Below, in pieces: positions 1-7,922 of a DNA stretch of 64,000 nucleotides. The DNA comes from JAWKRB01 sp041389885 (GTDB lineage Bacteria > Myxococcota_A > Polyangia > Polyangiales > Ga0077539): NCBI GenBank assembly GCA_041389885.1, contig JAWKRB010000038.1, positions 5,707-69,706 of the forward strand, given 5' to 3'. The notes beneath the pieces are model-generated. The model made no database searches. It was given only the letters and a program-made list of their open reading frames with translations, and was not told the origin of the DNA. The position numbers were made by a program, and so were the translations under genes. Each line of letters starts with the position of its first letter. Position 1 is the stretch's first letter.

Positions 1-868
1 CCGCGCGGCGCAGAGGCACCCGCGCGACGACCGCGACCGCGAGGTGCACGGGGCCCCACAGCGCGAGGTCCAACGCGCCGCCGCCGCGCGCCGCGACCCA
101 CGGCTCCCACGTCGACGCGGGGTCGCTCACGCCGTAGCCCTCCGCGTGAATCACGCCGGCCTCGACGCCCGCGCAGGGCCCCGCGCGCCAACGACCGCGC
201 CCCCAGCGCGCGCACACCGACAGCGCCGCGCTCCAGGCCTCGAAGCGGCCGCCGCGGCGAGCGTCGAGGGGCGCGTCCTGCGCGGGGAGCCACGTGGCGT
301 CGAGGCGGAGCGACCACCGCGAGGCCCCGAGACCGAGCGCGAGCGCAGGACCGATGGCGAGAGAGGGCGAGAGGCCGACGTCGACCCGCAGTCCGAGGCC
401 CACGCTCGCCCAGCGGCGAGCGGTGCGGGGAGGCGGTGGGGGTGCAGGGGGTGGCGGCGGCGGCGGCGGCGCGGGGGCGCCCTCGGGCTGCACGGTCCAG
501 GCGAGGAGCAACGCAGCGGTCTCGGCGAGCTCCACGCAGCGCGGCGCGGAGAGCGTCTGCGAGGAGGTCATGCCCTCGTTCTCGGCGCGCACCGCGGCGA
601 CGAAGCCGGTCCCGTCAGGGCGCACGGTGAGATCCCAGCGCACGCGGGCCCGTCGCTGCGGCGCGGCGCCCACGAGGACGGCCACGCGCGCGCGCACGGC
701 GGCGGCGGTGGGGCAGACCGCAGGCGCGTCCCAACGGAGCGACCATGACGGGAGCGACTGGGAGGCTGCCTCTGCGGCGTAGCCCAACAGCGCGGCGCTC
801 ATGAGCGCGACGCGGCAGGGGCGTGGGCGAGGCGGGCGCGAAGCAAGCGACACGGCGACGGAGCGCAC
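1..868 (-). CDS. Secreted hypothetical protein, partial (runs off left edge)
   Basis: This reading frame enters from the left edge and is open through position 868, so its C-terminus lies outside the window. Translation on the minus strand gives a plausible signal peptide: Arg/Pro-rich n-region, hydrophobic core VALMSAALLGYAA, then AEAASQ. A motif WDAPAVCPTAAAVRARV follows, then a region with a conserved-looking Cys, a run of about 15 prolines and glycines near residue 120, and alternating hydrophobic and aromatic strands that look like an outer-membrane or periplasmic beta structure. I chose the GTG at 866-868; an in-frame GTG at 851-853 and an ATG about 16 codons further in are alternatives. 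I do not recognise a named family. From memory, similar WxAPxxCP-type secreted proteins are common in myxobacteria near ECF sigma genes, but that association is not visible here. Confidence 0.7.
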   Translation of the reverse strand, partial: MRSVAVSLASRPPRPRPCRVALMSAALLGYAAEAASQSLPSWSLRWDAPAVCPTAAAVRARVAVLVGAAPQRRARVRWDLTVRPDGTGFVAAVRAENEGMTSSQTLSAPRCVELAETAALLLAWTVQPEGAPAPPPPPPPPAPPPPPRTARRWASVGLGLRVDVGLSPSLAIGPALALGLGASRWSLRLDATWLPAQDAPLDARRGGRFEAWSAALSVCARWGRGRWRAGPCAGVEAGVIHAEGYGVSDPASTWEPWVAARGGGALDLALWGPVHLAVAVVARVPLRRA

Positions 869-907
869 GAGAGCACGGACCGGCGGATCCGCAAACCCCC
901 ATCGGGC

Positions 908-1090
908 TCAGCGGCGGCGCTTCTTCGCGGGGGCGGCGCGTGCGCGCTGGCGCCGCGGCCGAGGCAGGAGCGAGAGGGCGACGTCGATGACCTCGGCCAC
1001 CGTCGTCGGCGGCGCAGTGAGATAGCCCCGCACGACCTCGGGGGCGAGACCGGGAGAGCGCGGATCGACGCCGGGGACCGCGGAGCTCAT
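908..1090 (-). CDS. Small basic-tailed hypothetical protein (60 aa)
   Basis: A 60-residue frame starts with ATG and lies 40 bases upstream of the truncated secreted gene on the same strand. The N-terminal half (VDPRSPGLAPEVVRGYL) and middle (TTVAEVIDVALSLL) read as ordinary helical protein. The last 17 residues are almost all Arg, Lys, Ala and Pro and end AKKRRR. Codon third positions are mostly G or C, as in real genes here, but opposing frames in this composition also look open. No Shine-Dalgarno sequence stands out. It could be a nucleic-acid-binding microprotein or a spurious frame. No function is proposed. Confidence 0.4.
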   Translation of the reverse strand: MSSAVPGVDPRSPGLAPEVVRGYLTAPPTTVAEVIDVALSLLPRPRRQRARAAPAKKRRR

Positions 1091-1225
1091 CGCCAGGGGC
1101 TCGCGCGGATCTCGTCCTCCTCGCGACGATGGTACCCCGGAGGGAACCGAACCGGGATTCTGATCCGCCCAGTCCCTGGAGCGTCGCGGTGCTCGGGCGC
1201 TGAGCGGTCGCGCCCTCGCCTCCCC

Positions 1226-2110
1226 TCAGCGCGCGTCGCACTCCGCTGTCGCGTAGCGCGCCTGCGCCGCGCGGACCACCGACGCCTCGTCGCGGTTCAC
1301 CGGGACGCTCGCGCCGTCACGGAGATGCACGCACCGCCCCTCGACCGAAACGACCTCGCTCCACGAGATGCGTCGCGCCTCAGCGGGACCTACCCTGAGC
1401 CCCTCCCGCGTGAGCTCGATGGCCCCCCGCGCATGGAGCCGCCAGGACGTGCGCAGCCCCGAGCCCAGCGAGGCGAGGCCCCCCACGAACAGCACGACGG
1501 CGGCCACGCACCACAGCGCGCGCGAGACATCTCGGTACACGAACCAACCGAGCAGCAGCATCGAGCCGGCGAGGAGCGCCAGCAGCGCGAAGAGCCCGAG
1601 GTAGGCGAGGTCTGCGATGAGACCGCGGAGGCCCGATGGACGCGCGGGCGCCAGCACGATGGGCGCGTCGGTGACCGGGAGCGCCCCGGCCTCGCGATAC
1701 GGCGCCGCCTCGCGGGCGTGGAGGAGCGCAGCCCGCAGCGCATCGGCCCCGGTCCACGCTTCAGGGAGGAAGGTCACGAAGCCGTCGTCGAGTTCGATCT
1801 CCACGCCTGTCGGCTCGATGACCTCCCGACGACGCAGCGCCCGCACCTGCGCGACCTCGTAGCGCCGCGTGCGCAACAGCCCGACGATGCACAGCGCTTC
1901 GCCTGCGACGGTGATACGCCGACGGGTCTCGAGCCCGAGAGAGACCGCGAAGACGAGCGCCATGTAGAGCCCGAGGTGAAGGCTTGACGCGCGCTCCAGA
2001 CGGTCGAGCCGCAGGGCGGTCGCTGCGAAGGTCGCGGCGAACGCGAGCATCGCAGCGCGAAGCCCGAGGGCGTATCGCGCGGTCACGGGAGACTCCACCG
2101 ACGCGCTCAT
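1226..2110 (-). CDS. Membrane protein with PH-like domains
   Basis: A 294-residue protein with two N-terminal hydrophobic segments (about residues 14-34 and 42-60). A soluble stretch follows with the pattern RYEVAQVRALRRREVIEP and DDGFVTFLPEAW, which resembles bacterial PH-like (bPH) folds. A second pair of membrane helices lies near residues 165-215. The C-terminal soluble part has a similar pattern (GAIELTREGLRVG, ISWSEVVSVEGR), suggesting a second PH-like unit. The duplicated layout of two helices plus one PH-like unit is visible directly. The ligand or role is unknown; bacterial PH proteins are often envelope-stress or membrane-scaffold proteins. It lies 135 bases from the small gene downstream and 69 bases from the next gene upstream. 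Confidence 0.8.
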   Translation of the reverse strand: MSASVESPVTARYALGLRAAMLAFAATFAATALRLDRLERASSLHLGLYMALVFAVSLGLETRRRITVAGEALCIVGLLRTRRYEVAQVRALRRREVIEPTGVEIELDDGFVTFLPEAWTGADALRAALLHAREAAPYREAGALPVTDAPIVLAPARPSGLRGLIADLAYLGLFALLALLAGSMLLLGWFVYRDVSRALWCVAAVVLFVGGLASLGSGLRTSWRLHARGAIELTREGLRVGPAEARRISWSEVVSVEGRCVHLRDGASVPVNRDEASVVRAAQARYATAECDAR

Positions 2111-2179
2111 CGCCCGATCTCACGCCAGCGCGGCGTGCGTGTCGAGCCCCGGCGACATCGATCGCGCCGGAGAATCTCT

Positions 2180-2671
2180 TCAGCGCTTCGAGCCCCACCG
2201 CCTCGGCCGGGGCGCCCCCGGCGGGATCGCACCGGAGCGCGGTCGCCCCAGGTCTCCGAGGTCATAGCCCGCGCCGCTGAGCGTCGTGGTGCGGGTGCAC
2301 AGGCTGGTCCAGAGCTGCCCGCGAAAGGCGTAGGCGTAGACGAGATAGACCTGGCCCGCTTCGAGGGCGTATCCGCAACGGGCCCAGGCGGTGCGAACGG
2401 TCACCGTCGCGCCCGCGGCGCCGCGCCACCGCGCGGCCACACGGAGGGTGATGACATAGTGCGCGCTGTCGATCTCCGCCTCCGGCGGCTGCGCACCGGA
2501 CCACGACGGCTGCGCCGAGACGACCGTGCCGATGAACACCGCCGCGCTCTGCCGCGCCGCGACGGAGGCGCGCGGCGAAGGTCGGCACGAGCACGCTTCC
2601 GTGGAAGGCGCCATGGACGCGAGCGCAACACCGAAGAGCAGTGAGATGCCGTGACGCATGGGACGCATCAT
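2180..2671 (-). CDS. Exported CSC-motif protein, TIMP/NTR-like
   Basis: About 163 residues when started at the first of two adjacent ATG codons (2669-2671 or 2666-2668). The frame is open to 2911, but the extra N-terminus is Arg/Ser-rich and unlike a protein start. The chosen start gives MMRPMRHGISLLFGVALASM followed by a short mature N-terminus beginning EACSCRPSP. A Cys-Ser-Cys shortly after the signal peptide, then AVFIGTVVSA and a C-terminal RCGYALEAGQVYLVYAYAF plus a late Cys in LWTSLCTRT, matches secreted bacterial proteins that resemble tissue-inhibitor-of-metalloproteinase (OB-fold) domains. The role in bacteria is unknown. Cysteines suggest disulfide stabilisation outside the cytoplasm. 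Confidence 0.75.
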   Translation of the reverse strand: MMRPMRHGISLLFGVALASMAPSTEACSCRPSPRASVAARQSAAVFIGTVVSAQPSWSGAQPPEAEIDSAHYVITLRVAARWRGAAGATVTVRTAWARCGYALEAGQVYLVYAYAFRGQLWTSLCTRTTTLSGAGYDLGDLGRPRSGAIPPGAPRPRRWGSKR

Positions 2672-2922
2672 ATCCCGCTCGCACGGAGAGGGGCGCCCGC
2701 CGGGATCGGCGCTCGGTTGTACAGCGAGGAAGTGGTCGCGTCTCGACGTGGTGCGGATGATTCGCGAGTGTGCGTACGGGGAGGGTGAGCTCGCTTCGCA
2801 CAAGGGGAATTTCGTTGCCCTCAGGGGCGCGAAGCGCGTGGTCGCGGAGGTGCTCGTGTTCCGCCCCAGCCGGAACCTGACGGCCTTGTCGCCGCGCATA
2901 GGACGCGGCAAGGGGTCAGGTC

Positions 2923-3090
2923 ATGTCGAAGGAGCAGCGTCGTCACCACTCGCCGGAGCAGAAGCTCGCGATCCTCCGGGAGCACCTCGTCGAGCGGAAG
3001 CCCGTCTCGGACATCTGCGAGCAGCACAGCATCGCGCCGAGCCTCTTCTACTACTGGTAGAAGCAGCTCTTCGAGAACGACGACGCCGCC
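2923..3090 (+). mobile_element. IS3/IS911-type OrfA transposase remnant with internal stop
   Basis: An ATG at 2923 preceded by a purine-rich AAGGGGTCAGG opens 45 codons reading MSKEQRRHHSPEQKLAILRE, then CEQHSIAPSLFYYW. This is the helix-turn-helix N-terminus typical of IS3/IS911-family OrfA proteins. Codon 46 is TAG (3058-3060), where relatives usually have Gln (YYWQKQLFEN); a single C-to-T change from CAG explains it. The frame continues KQLFENDDAAD, again transposase-like, to about 3090, then becomes unrelated. No OrfB, terminal inverted repeats or target duplications were found, so this is a dead fragment. The junction coordinate is an estimate from protein similarity. Confidence 0.7.
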
Positions 3091-3591
3091 GACGGCTACG
3101 AGCGGGTGCGCCGCGACTTCGCGAGCCTGCACGACGCCGTCGTGGCGCGCTTCGAGGCCTTTCCGCTCAGTGACCCCCGAGCCAGCCCCATCGTGACCGC
3201 GGTGGAGATGCGCACCCTGGCCTCGAGCTCGGCGCTGCTCAGCCCCGGCTACCAGCCCGCCGACCGCAGGGCCGAGGTGTTCATCGCCGCGCCCGAGATC
3301 GTGACCACCGCGAACCACCCGGCGTGGGAGGACTTCGCGCAGGAGATGAACACGCGCATGACGACCGACCCCGCCTTCGGGCGCGAGGTCCGCGGGCACC
3401 AGGGCAAGCCCTGCCACGCCTGGCCGCACCCGGACCACCCCGAGACGGGGATGCGGGGCTACCTCCGACAGCAATACCGCGACGCGGGCACCTGGGAGCC
3501 CTTTCTCGCGGTGCGAACGCGCGTCGACCCCGACGGGTTCTTTCTGAACCCGTACCTCCGGGCCTGGTTCGACATGGACGAACCCGCTTGA
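3091..3591 (+). pseudogene. C-terminal remnant of an FAD-linked sugar-lactone/sterol oxidase
   Basis: The same reading frame as the transposase fragment continues without a further stop to 3591. The final segment, FLAVRTRVDPDGFFLNPYLR, is the hallmark C-terminus of the D-arabinono-1,4-lactone oxidase and related VAO-type flavoenzymes (alditol, gulonolactone and class II cholesterol oxidases). The earlier HQGKPCHAWPHPD corresponds to the HGGKPHWGK-like active-site region, here with Cys where aligned enzymes usually have a small or His-neighbouring residue. The FAD-binding N-terminal domain, roughly 300 residues, is missing, replaced by the transposase scar. This looks like a gene truncated by insertion and deletion. 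Which oxidase it was cannot be settled from the tail alone. Confidence 0.7.
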
Positions 3592-3644
3592 GCCGCCTGT
3601 CACTCCTCGCGGCGGCGACGGGGTGTCACGCATAGTAATCTCCG

Positions 3645-5306
3645 GTGGCGATGGAGATCACACGCCGTGGATTCCTGGTCCTCACGGGCGCCGCTGCGGC
3701 GAGCGCGTGCGGGCAGACCGGCACCGCGACGGGGCCCGACGGCGCCCTCGACGCGCTCGCGACGGAGGACGGGGCGGGCGACGTTCTGGGGCCAGACCGG
3801 GCGGTGGGCGACGAGGCGCTGGATGCGTCCGCGGGGGACGTCGTCGAGGTCGACGCTGGCGGCGAGGACGACGTCGCGGACGCTGGCGGCGAGGACGACG
3901 TCGCGGACGCCGGCGGCGAGGACGGATCGCTGGATGTCCCCGAGGATGCCCTCGGCCCTGACGACGTCCCTGCGTCGGTCGATGCGTCGGTCGACGCGGG
4001 GGGCCTGGTCGGCGACTCCGGCGCGGACGTTCGTGAGGACGCCGGGGCGCTCGACGCGACGCTGATGCTGCCCGAGCTCGGCGGGGTCTTTCCGCTGGGA
4101 CTCATGTCGGGCGACATGGACTCGAGCTCCGCGGTGCTCTGGACGCGCTTCGTCGGCGCGGCGACCCTCGCCGTGCGCGTCGAGCGGATGGAGGGGGGCC
4201 GACCGGTCGAGGTCGCGTTGGAGCGCGAGGTGACCCCGGGGCCCTCGGGGTTCACCCACGTCCTCGCGGAGGGACTGCGCGCGGGGACGCGGTACCGCTT
4301 CGTGTTCCTCACCCGCGACGGGGGCAGGGTCACCGGGCGCTCGGCCGCGGCGAGGTTCCGCACGACGCTCGCCGAGGGCGCGCTGGAGCCGGTGCTCCTC
4401 GGGGCCACGAGCTGCACCAACGCGCGCTACCGACCCTTCGCGCCGCTGCAGCGCGTCGGCGACCACGGCGAGCTCGACGCCTTCGTGCACCTCGGCGACA
4501 TGGCCTACTGCGACGGCGCGCGGACCGCCGATCAGTACCGGGCGAAGTACGCGGAGAACTTCACGAGCGACGGCTTCCGCAGGATGTTTCGGGAGGCGGG
4601 GCTCTACAGCACCTGGGACGACCACGAGGTCGACAACAACTGGAACGCCGAGCGCGTCGACGCGACGCTCCTCGCCACGGCGCGGAGCGCGTACTTCGAG
4701 CACCGCGCGCAGCGTCGTCACCCGACGGATCCCGACCGCATCTGGCGGAGCGCGAGGTGGGGCGCCACGCTGGAGCTGTTCATCCTCGACTGCCGCGGCG
4801 AGCGCAGGCCGTCGACCCGCACCACCCGGAGCGCGGTCTACCTCTCTCGCGCGCAGATGGACTGGCTCAAGGACGGCCTCGCGCGCTCCACCGCGCGCTT
4901 CAAGGTCATCGCCAACTCCGTGCCCATCGCCGACATGCCCTTCACGTTCCTCGGCGGCGAGGACCGCTGGGAGGGCTACGACGCCGCGCGCGACGAGATC
5001 CTCGACCACATCACGGGCCGGGGCATTCGCGGCGTGTGGTGGGTGTCGGGGGACTTTCACCTCGGCGCCGTCGGCAAGCTCGAGCCCTCGGGCGCGCGAA
5101 GCGCCATGCGGGACCTCATCGTCGGCCCCGGCGGGCAGTTCCCGAACCCCTTGTTCTTGAGCCTGCTCCCGCCGCAGTGGGACTTCACCACGGGCGAGAA
5201 CAACTACGTCACCCTGCGCGCAGACCCGGCGCGCAACGAGCTCACCGTGCGCTTCATCAACGGCGCGGGGCGCGTGATCTTCGAGCGGACCTACGCGAAC
5301 CCTTGA
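3645..5306 (+). CDS. Tat-exported PhoD-like alkaline phosphatase
   Basis: A 553-residue protein starting GTG at 3645 (an ATG two codons later is equally likely). It begins EITRRGFLVLTGAAAASACG, a twin-arginine signal ending in a lipobox-like Cys. An acidic, repetitive linker to about residue 140 tethers the enzyme. The catalytic region follows the PhoD plan: N-terminal fibronectin-like part (GVFPLGLMSGDMDSSSAVLW), then LGDMAYCDG, STWDDHEVDNNW and WWVSGDFHLG, which supply the metal ligands of the calcineurin-like fold. The expected activity is phosphodiester or phosphomonoester hydrolysis with Ca/Fe outside the inner membrane. No Pho box was recognised upstream. The neighbours give no pathway. 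Confidence 0.9.
   Translation: MAMEITRRGFLVLTGAAAASACGQTGTATGPDGALDALATEDGAGDVLGPDRAVGDEALDASAGDVVEVDAGGEDDVADAGGEDDVADAGGEDGSLDVPEDALGPDDVPASVDASVDAGGLVGDSGADVREDAGALDATLMLPELGGVFPLGLMSGDMDSSSAVLWTRFVGAATLAVRVERMEGGRPVEVALEREVTPGPSGFTHVLAEGLRAGTRYRFVFLTRDGGRVTGRSAAARFRTTLAEGALEPVLLGATSCTNARYRPFAPLQRVGDHGELDAFVHLGDMAYCDGARTADQYRAKYAENFTSDGFRRMFREAGLYSTWDDHEVDNNWNAERVDATLLATARSAYFEHRAQRRHPTDPDRIWRSARWGATLELFILDCRGERRPSTRTTRSAVYLSRAQMDWLKDGLARSTARFKVIANSVPIADMPFTFLGGEDRWEGYDAARDEILDHITGRGIRGVWWVSGDFHLGAVGKLEPSGARSAMRDLIVGPGGQFPNPLFLSLLPPQWDFTTGENNYVTLRADPARNELTVRFINGAGRVIFERTYANP
3855..3925 (+). repeat. 27-nt coding tandem repeat (AGGEDDVAD) in the PhoD linker
   Basis: Two nearly perfect 27-base units plus a partial third encode the acidic linker between the Tat signal and the phosphatase domain. 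The first two units differ by no more than a base or so; the third diverges at its end. Such repeats can change copy number by slippage without breaking the frame. Confidence 0.75.
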
Positions 5307-5447
5307 GGCGCCTCGACGGCCGCCGCGAGGCCTGCGCGGCGAGCTCCGTCCGCGCGTGGGGTCCTCGGCCCATGAGGGGAGCTCACGAGGTCGGACCACG
5401 AAGCATCACGGTTCGTTCGCCGATGCGCGCGCTGCGGCAAGGACACG

Positions 5448-5810
5448 ATGCGCTGCTCCGGCCTCGACCTCTCTCGCGACGCCCGCAGGACGCTGCCGGC
5501 GTCTCGCTACCGCTGCGGCGACTGCGGGCACGCGATTCGCGTCGAGGCGACGGGCTGGTACCGGGCGCTCGTGTCGGGGCTGGGCGCGGCGCGCTTCATC
5601 GGAGTTCCGCTGCGCGTCTTCATTCACGAGATCTTCCAGGTCTCAGGAGGCCCCGCGGGCAACAGGTGGTACGAGTGGTTGCTCCACGGCGGACTGCTCC
5701 TCGTCGGCCTTCTGTGGGGCGGCGGGCTGCTCTTCGCGGGCCGAAGGTCGTTCGTGAGCGTGGCGGCGTCGCTGCGCAACCCGGTCGTGCGCAGCTCGCC
5801 CGCCGCGTGA
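5448..5810 (+). CDS. Zinc-ribbon membrane protein (start unclear)
   Basis: From the ATG at 5448 the frame gives 120 residues. It contains YRCGDCGHAIR, one CxxC knuckle of a zinc ribbon, then two hydrophobic segments near residues 40-60 and 82-102. The frame is open upstream to 5376 and reads FVRRCARCGKD just before the ATG. That is exactly the first CxxC half of the ribbon, yet no ATG, GTG or TTG lies in that stretch. Either a frameshift near 5420 separates the true start (an ATG at 5372 in another frame is a candidate) or a rare start is used. The paired layout of ribbon and helices resembles the gene at 16100-16816. Confidence 0.65.
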   Translation: MRCSGLDLSRDARRTLPASRYRCGDCGHAIRVEATGWYRALVSGLGAARFIGVPLRVFIHEIFQVSGGPAGNRWYEWLLHGGLLLVGLLWGGGLLFAGRRSFVSVAASLRNPVVRSSPAA

Positions 5811-5853
5811 ACGACGCGGCGACGAGAACCGCGTCGCACGCCCGGGATCGGCA

Positions 5854-6045
5854 GTGAGCGTCTCCCGATGGCTCTTCGGAGGGCGTCGCCGTGGGGCCGA
5901 GGAGGTCGTCGCGTCCCTCCAGGCCGCGTGGCCGTCGGGTCCGAGGGTGATCCTCGACGGCAACTCGGAGGGCGTATGCCTCGCCTTCCACGAGCTTGCC
6001 TCCGTCGCTCTCCGGCGACCGCCCTTCACGGCACCAGGACAGTAG
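5854..6045 (+). CDS. Possible short hypothetical protein (63 aa)
   Basis: A GTG-started frame reads as plausible protein (WLFGGRRRGAEEVVASLQAA, then RVILDGNSEGVCLAFHELAS) with mostly G/C third positions. It then stops at 6045 where homologous-looking sequence ought to continue, so it may be the N-terminal stub of a longer, lost gene. It overlaps no other convincing gene and begins 43 bases after the zinc-ribbon gene. No family was recognised. Confidence 0.35.
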   Translation: MSVSRWLFGGRRRGAEEVVASLQAAWPSGPRVILDGNSEGVCLAFHELASVALRRPPFTAPGQ

Positions 6046-6139
6046 TGTTGGGACAGCGCGCGGGCGAACCGGATGAAGCCCGCTGCGCGACGGCGACGGC
6101 GCGGACTCCGGGGGACGCGAGGACGCGCGGCGCCCTCGA

Positions 6140-7837
6140 TCAGCGCGGGGTGCCGGGCGCGGGGCGTTCGCACACGAAATCGCGCGAATTGCTGCACCCG
6201 ATGTCGTTGAAGTTGTTCGCGGGTCCCCACTCGACGCAGGTGCCATCGCCGCTGGGCTCGCCGCTGCGAAAGCCCGTGTACCCGAGGGGGGCGCCGTTGT
6301 CCCAGAACCACGGACCGCGCGTGGCGCGGCCCTGCAGGGCGATCCACACGCGGTTCGATCCGCCGAGGCCCATGGTGGGGTACACGGCGTTGAGCTCCTG
6401 CTCGGTCTCGAAGGCCGCCAGGGCGCCGCGCACGCTGGCGCAGCGCGCGACGGCGGTGTCGCGACGGGTGACATCCGGGTCACGCCAGTAGCAGGTGTGC
6501 GTGGTGGGGTCCTCCCAGCGCCGGCTGCCGAGGGTGCACTCCACGCTGCGGCAATCGGACGAGCAGCCGTCGCCCGCGGCCACGTTGCCGTCGTCGCAGA
6601 TCTCGCCCAGCGCGCGGTCGATGAAGCCGTCGCCGCAGCGCACGCACGCGCCGCTGCCGTTGCACTGCCCGCCCGGGCACGCGGTGCCCGCGGGCGCGTT
6701 GCCTCGCGGGGTGCACACCGCCGCGCCCGTGTCGCAGGCGATCGCCCCGAGCACGCAGGCGCCGCCCGCCGAGCAGGGGCTCCCGGCGACGCAGGGGACG
6801 CAGCTCCCGGCGCCGTTGCAGACCCCGCCGGGGCAGGCCACGCCGGCGGGGACGTTCGCGCCCGCGACGCAGGTCGGCGCGCCCGAGGTGCAGCGCGATG
6901 TCCCTGCGACGCAAGGGTTTCCGCTGTCACACGGCGCGCCCTCGGCGCAGGCGCGGCACCCGCCCGCGTCGTCGCAGGCGCGTCCCTCGCCGCAGGGAGT
7001 CCCCGCGGGCGCGTTTCCGAGGTCGGTGCAGACCGGGACCCCCGTGGCGCACCGCGTGGCGGCGACGCGGCAGGGGGTGAGCGAGACGCAGGTGGCGTTC
7101 TCGATGCACTCGACGCACTGGCCGTTGGCGCCGCAGACGGAGTGGGTCCCGCAGGAGGTCCCCGGCGTCTGGTTGCCGGCGAAGACGCACTCCCGGCGCC
7201 CGCTGGAGCAGGTCACGGCGGCGCGGGTGCAGGGGCGCGGAGCGTCGCAGGGTTGACCCTCGTCGGGGCACGCGAAGCAGGCGCCGTCGCCGTCGCACAC
7301 GCGCCCGTCGCCGCAGCGGGTGCCACCCGGGCGGGCCAGCCCCTGCACGCAGCGGTGGGTGCGAGGGTCACAAGAGTCCGGCGCCCGGCAGACGTCGCCC
7401 GCGCCGGTGCAGGGGCGCGCGTCGCTGCAGGTGAAGCGGCAGTCGGGCTCGCACCCCGAGCCGCCCTCGTTGCGCCCGTCGTCGCACTGCTCACCCTCGT
7501 CGAGGCGCCCGTCGCCGCAGCGGCACGCGCCGGCCGCGTTGCATCGCAGACCCAGGCCGCACACCGTCCCCGCGCCGGCGTCGCCGCACGCGAAGGTCGC
7601 GCCGGTCTCGATCGGCGCGTCCGCCGGCGGCGGGAGCTCTGGCGTGTTGAGGTCGAAGGACTTGAGGTCCAACCCGACGGACGGCCCGTCGACGAGCGCG
7701 CCGTCCAAGGCGAGGGGGCCGCCGTCGACCTCGACGACCACGCAGTCGGCCTCGCCCTCGGTGCACTCCCCGCTCGCGCAGCCGAAGAGGCTCAAGATCA
7801 CGGCGAGTGAGGGAGAGAGCGTTGCCAGGCCCTTCAT
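6140..7837 (-). CDS. Cys-rich lipoprotein with C-terminal C-type lectin domain
   Basis: About 565 residues starting at ATG 7835-7837. The frame is open further upstream, but only this start gives a lipoprotein signal, MKGLATLSPSLAVILSLFGC. A short acidic linker leads into two DUF4215-like myxobacterial disulfide repeats (CGDGRLDEGEQCDDGRNEGG and, near residue 400, CGDGFIDRALGEICDDGN). These flank a long stretch of Cys/Gly repeats of about 35 residues each with pattern CxxGxxCxxxxxCVxC. The last 130 residues are a C-type lectin-like domain: TCYWRDPDVT, then NRVWIALQGRATRGPWFWDN, CVEWGPANNFND and FVCERPAP. It should sit on the outer surface and bind a glycan or protein ligand. Ca-binding EPN/QPD motifs are not obvious, so carbohydrate binding is uncertain. 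Confidence 0.85.
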   Translation of the reverse strand: MKGLATLSPSLAVILSLFGCASGECTEGEADCVVVEVDGGPLALDGALVDGPSVGLDLKSFDLNTPELPPPADAPIETGATFACGDAGAGTVCGLGLRCNAAGACRCGDGRLDEGEQCDDGRNEGGSGCEPDCRFTCSDARPCTGAGDVCRAPDSCDPRTHRCVQGLARPGGTRCGDGRVCDGDGACFACPDEGQPCDAPRPCTRAAVTCSSGRRECVFAGNQTPGTSCGTHSVCGANGQCVECIENATCVSLTPCRVAATRCATGVPVCTDLGNAPAGTPCGEGRACDDAGGCRACAEGAPCDSGNPCVAGTSRCTSGAPTCVAGANVPAGVACPGGVCNGAGSCVPCVAGSPCSAGGACVLGAIACDTGAAVCTPRGNAPAGTACPGGQCNGSGACVRCGDGFIDRALGEICDDGNVAAGDGCSSDCRSVECTLGSRRWEDPTTHTCYWRDPDVTRRDTAVARCASVRGALAAFETEQELNAVYPTMGLGGSNRVWIALQGRATRGPWFWDNGAPLGYTGFRSGEPSGDGTCVEWGPANNFNDIGCSNSRDFVCERPAPGTPR

Positions 7838-7922
7838 GCCAGGGATCTTCGCGTGACGGCGCTCCCGACTGCAACGCGGTGAGCGGGCGTGGTCAGGGGC
7901 AGGGGGCCCAGCCTGCGGTCTG

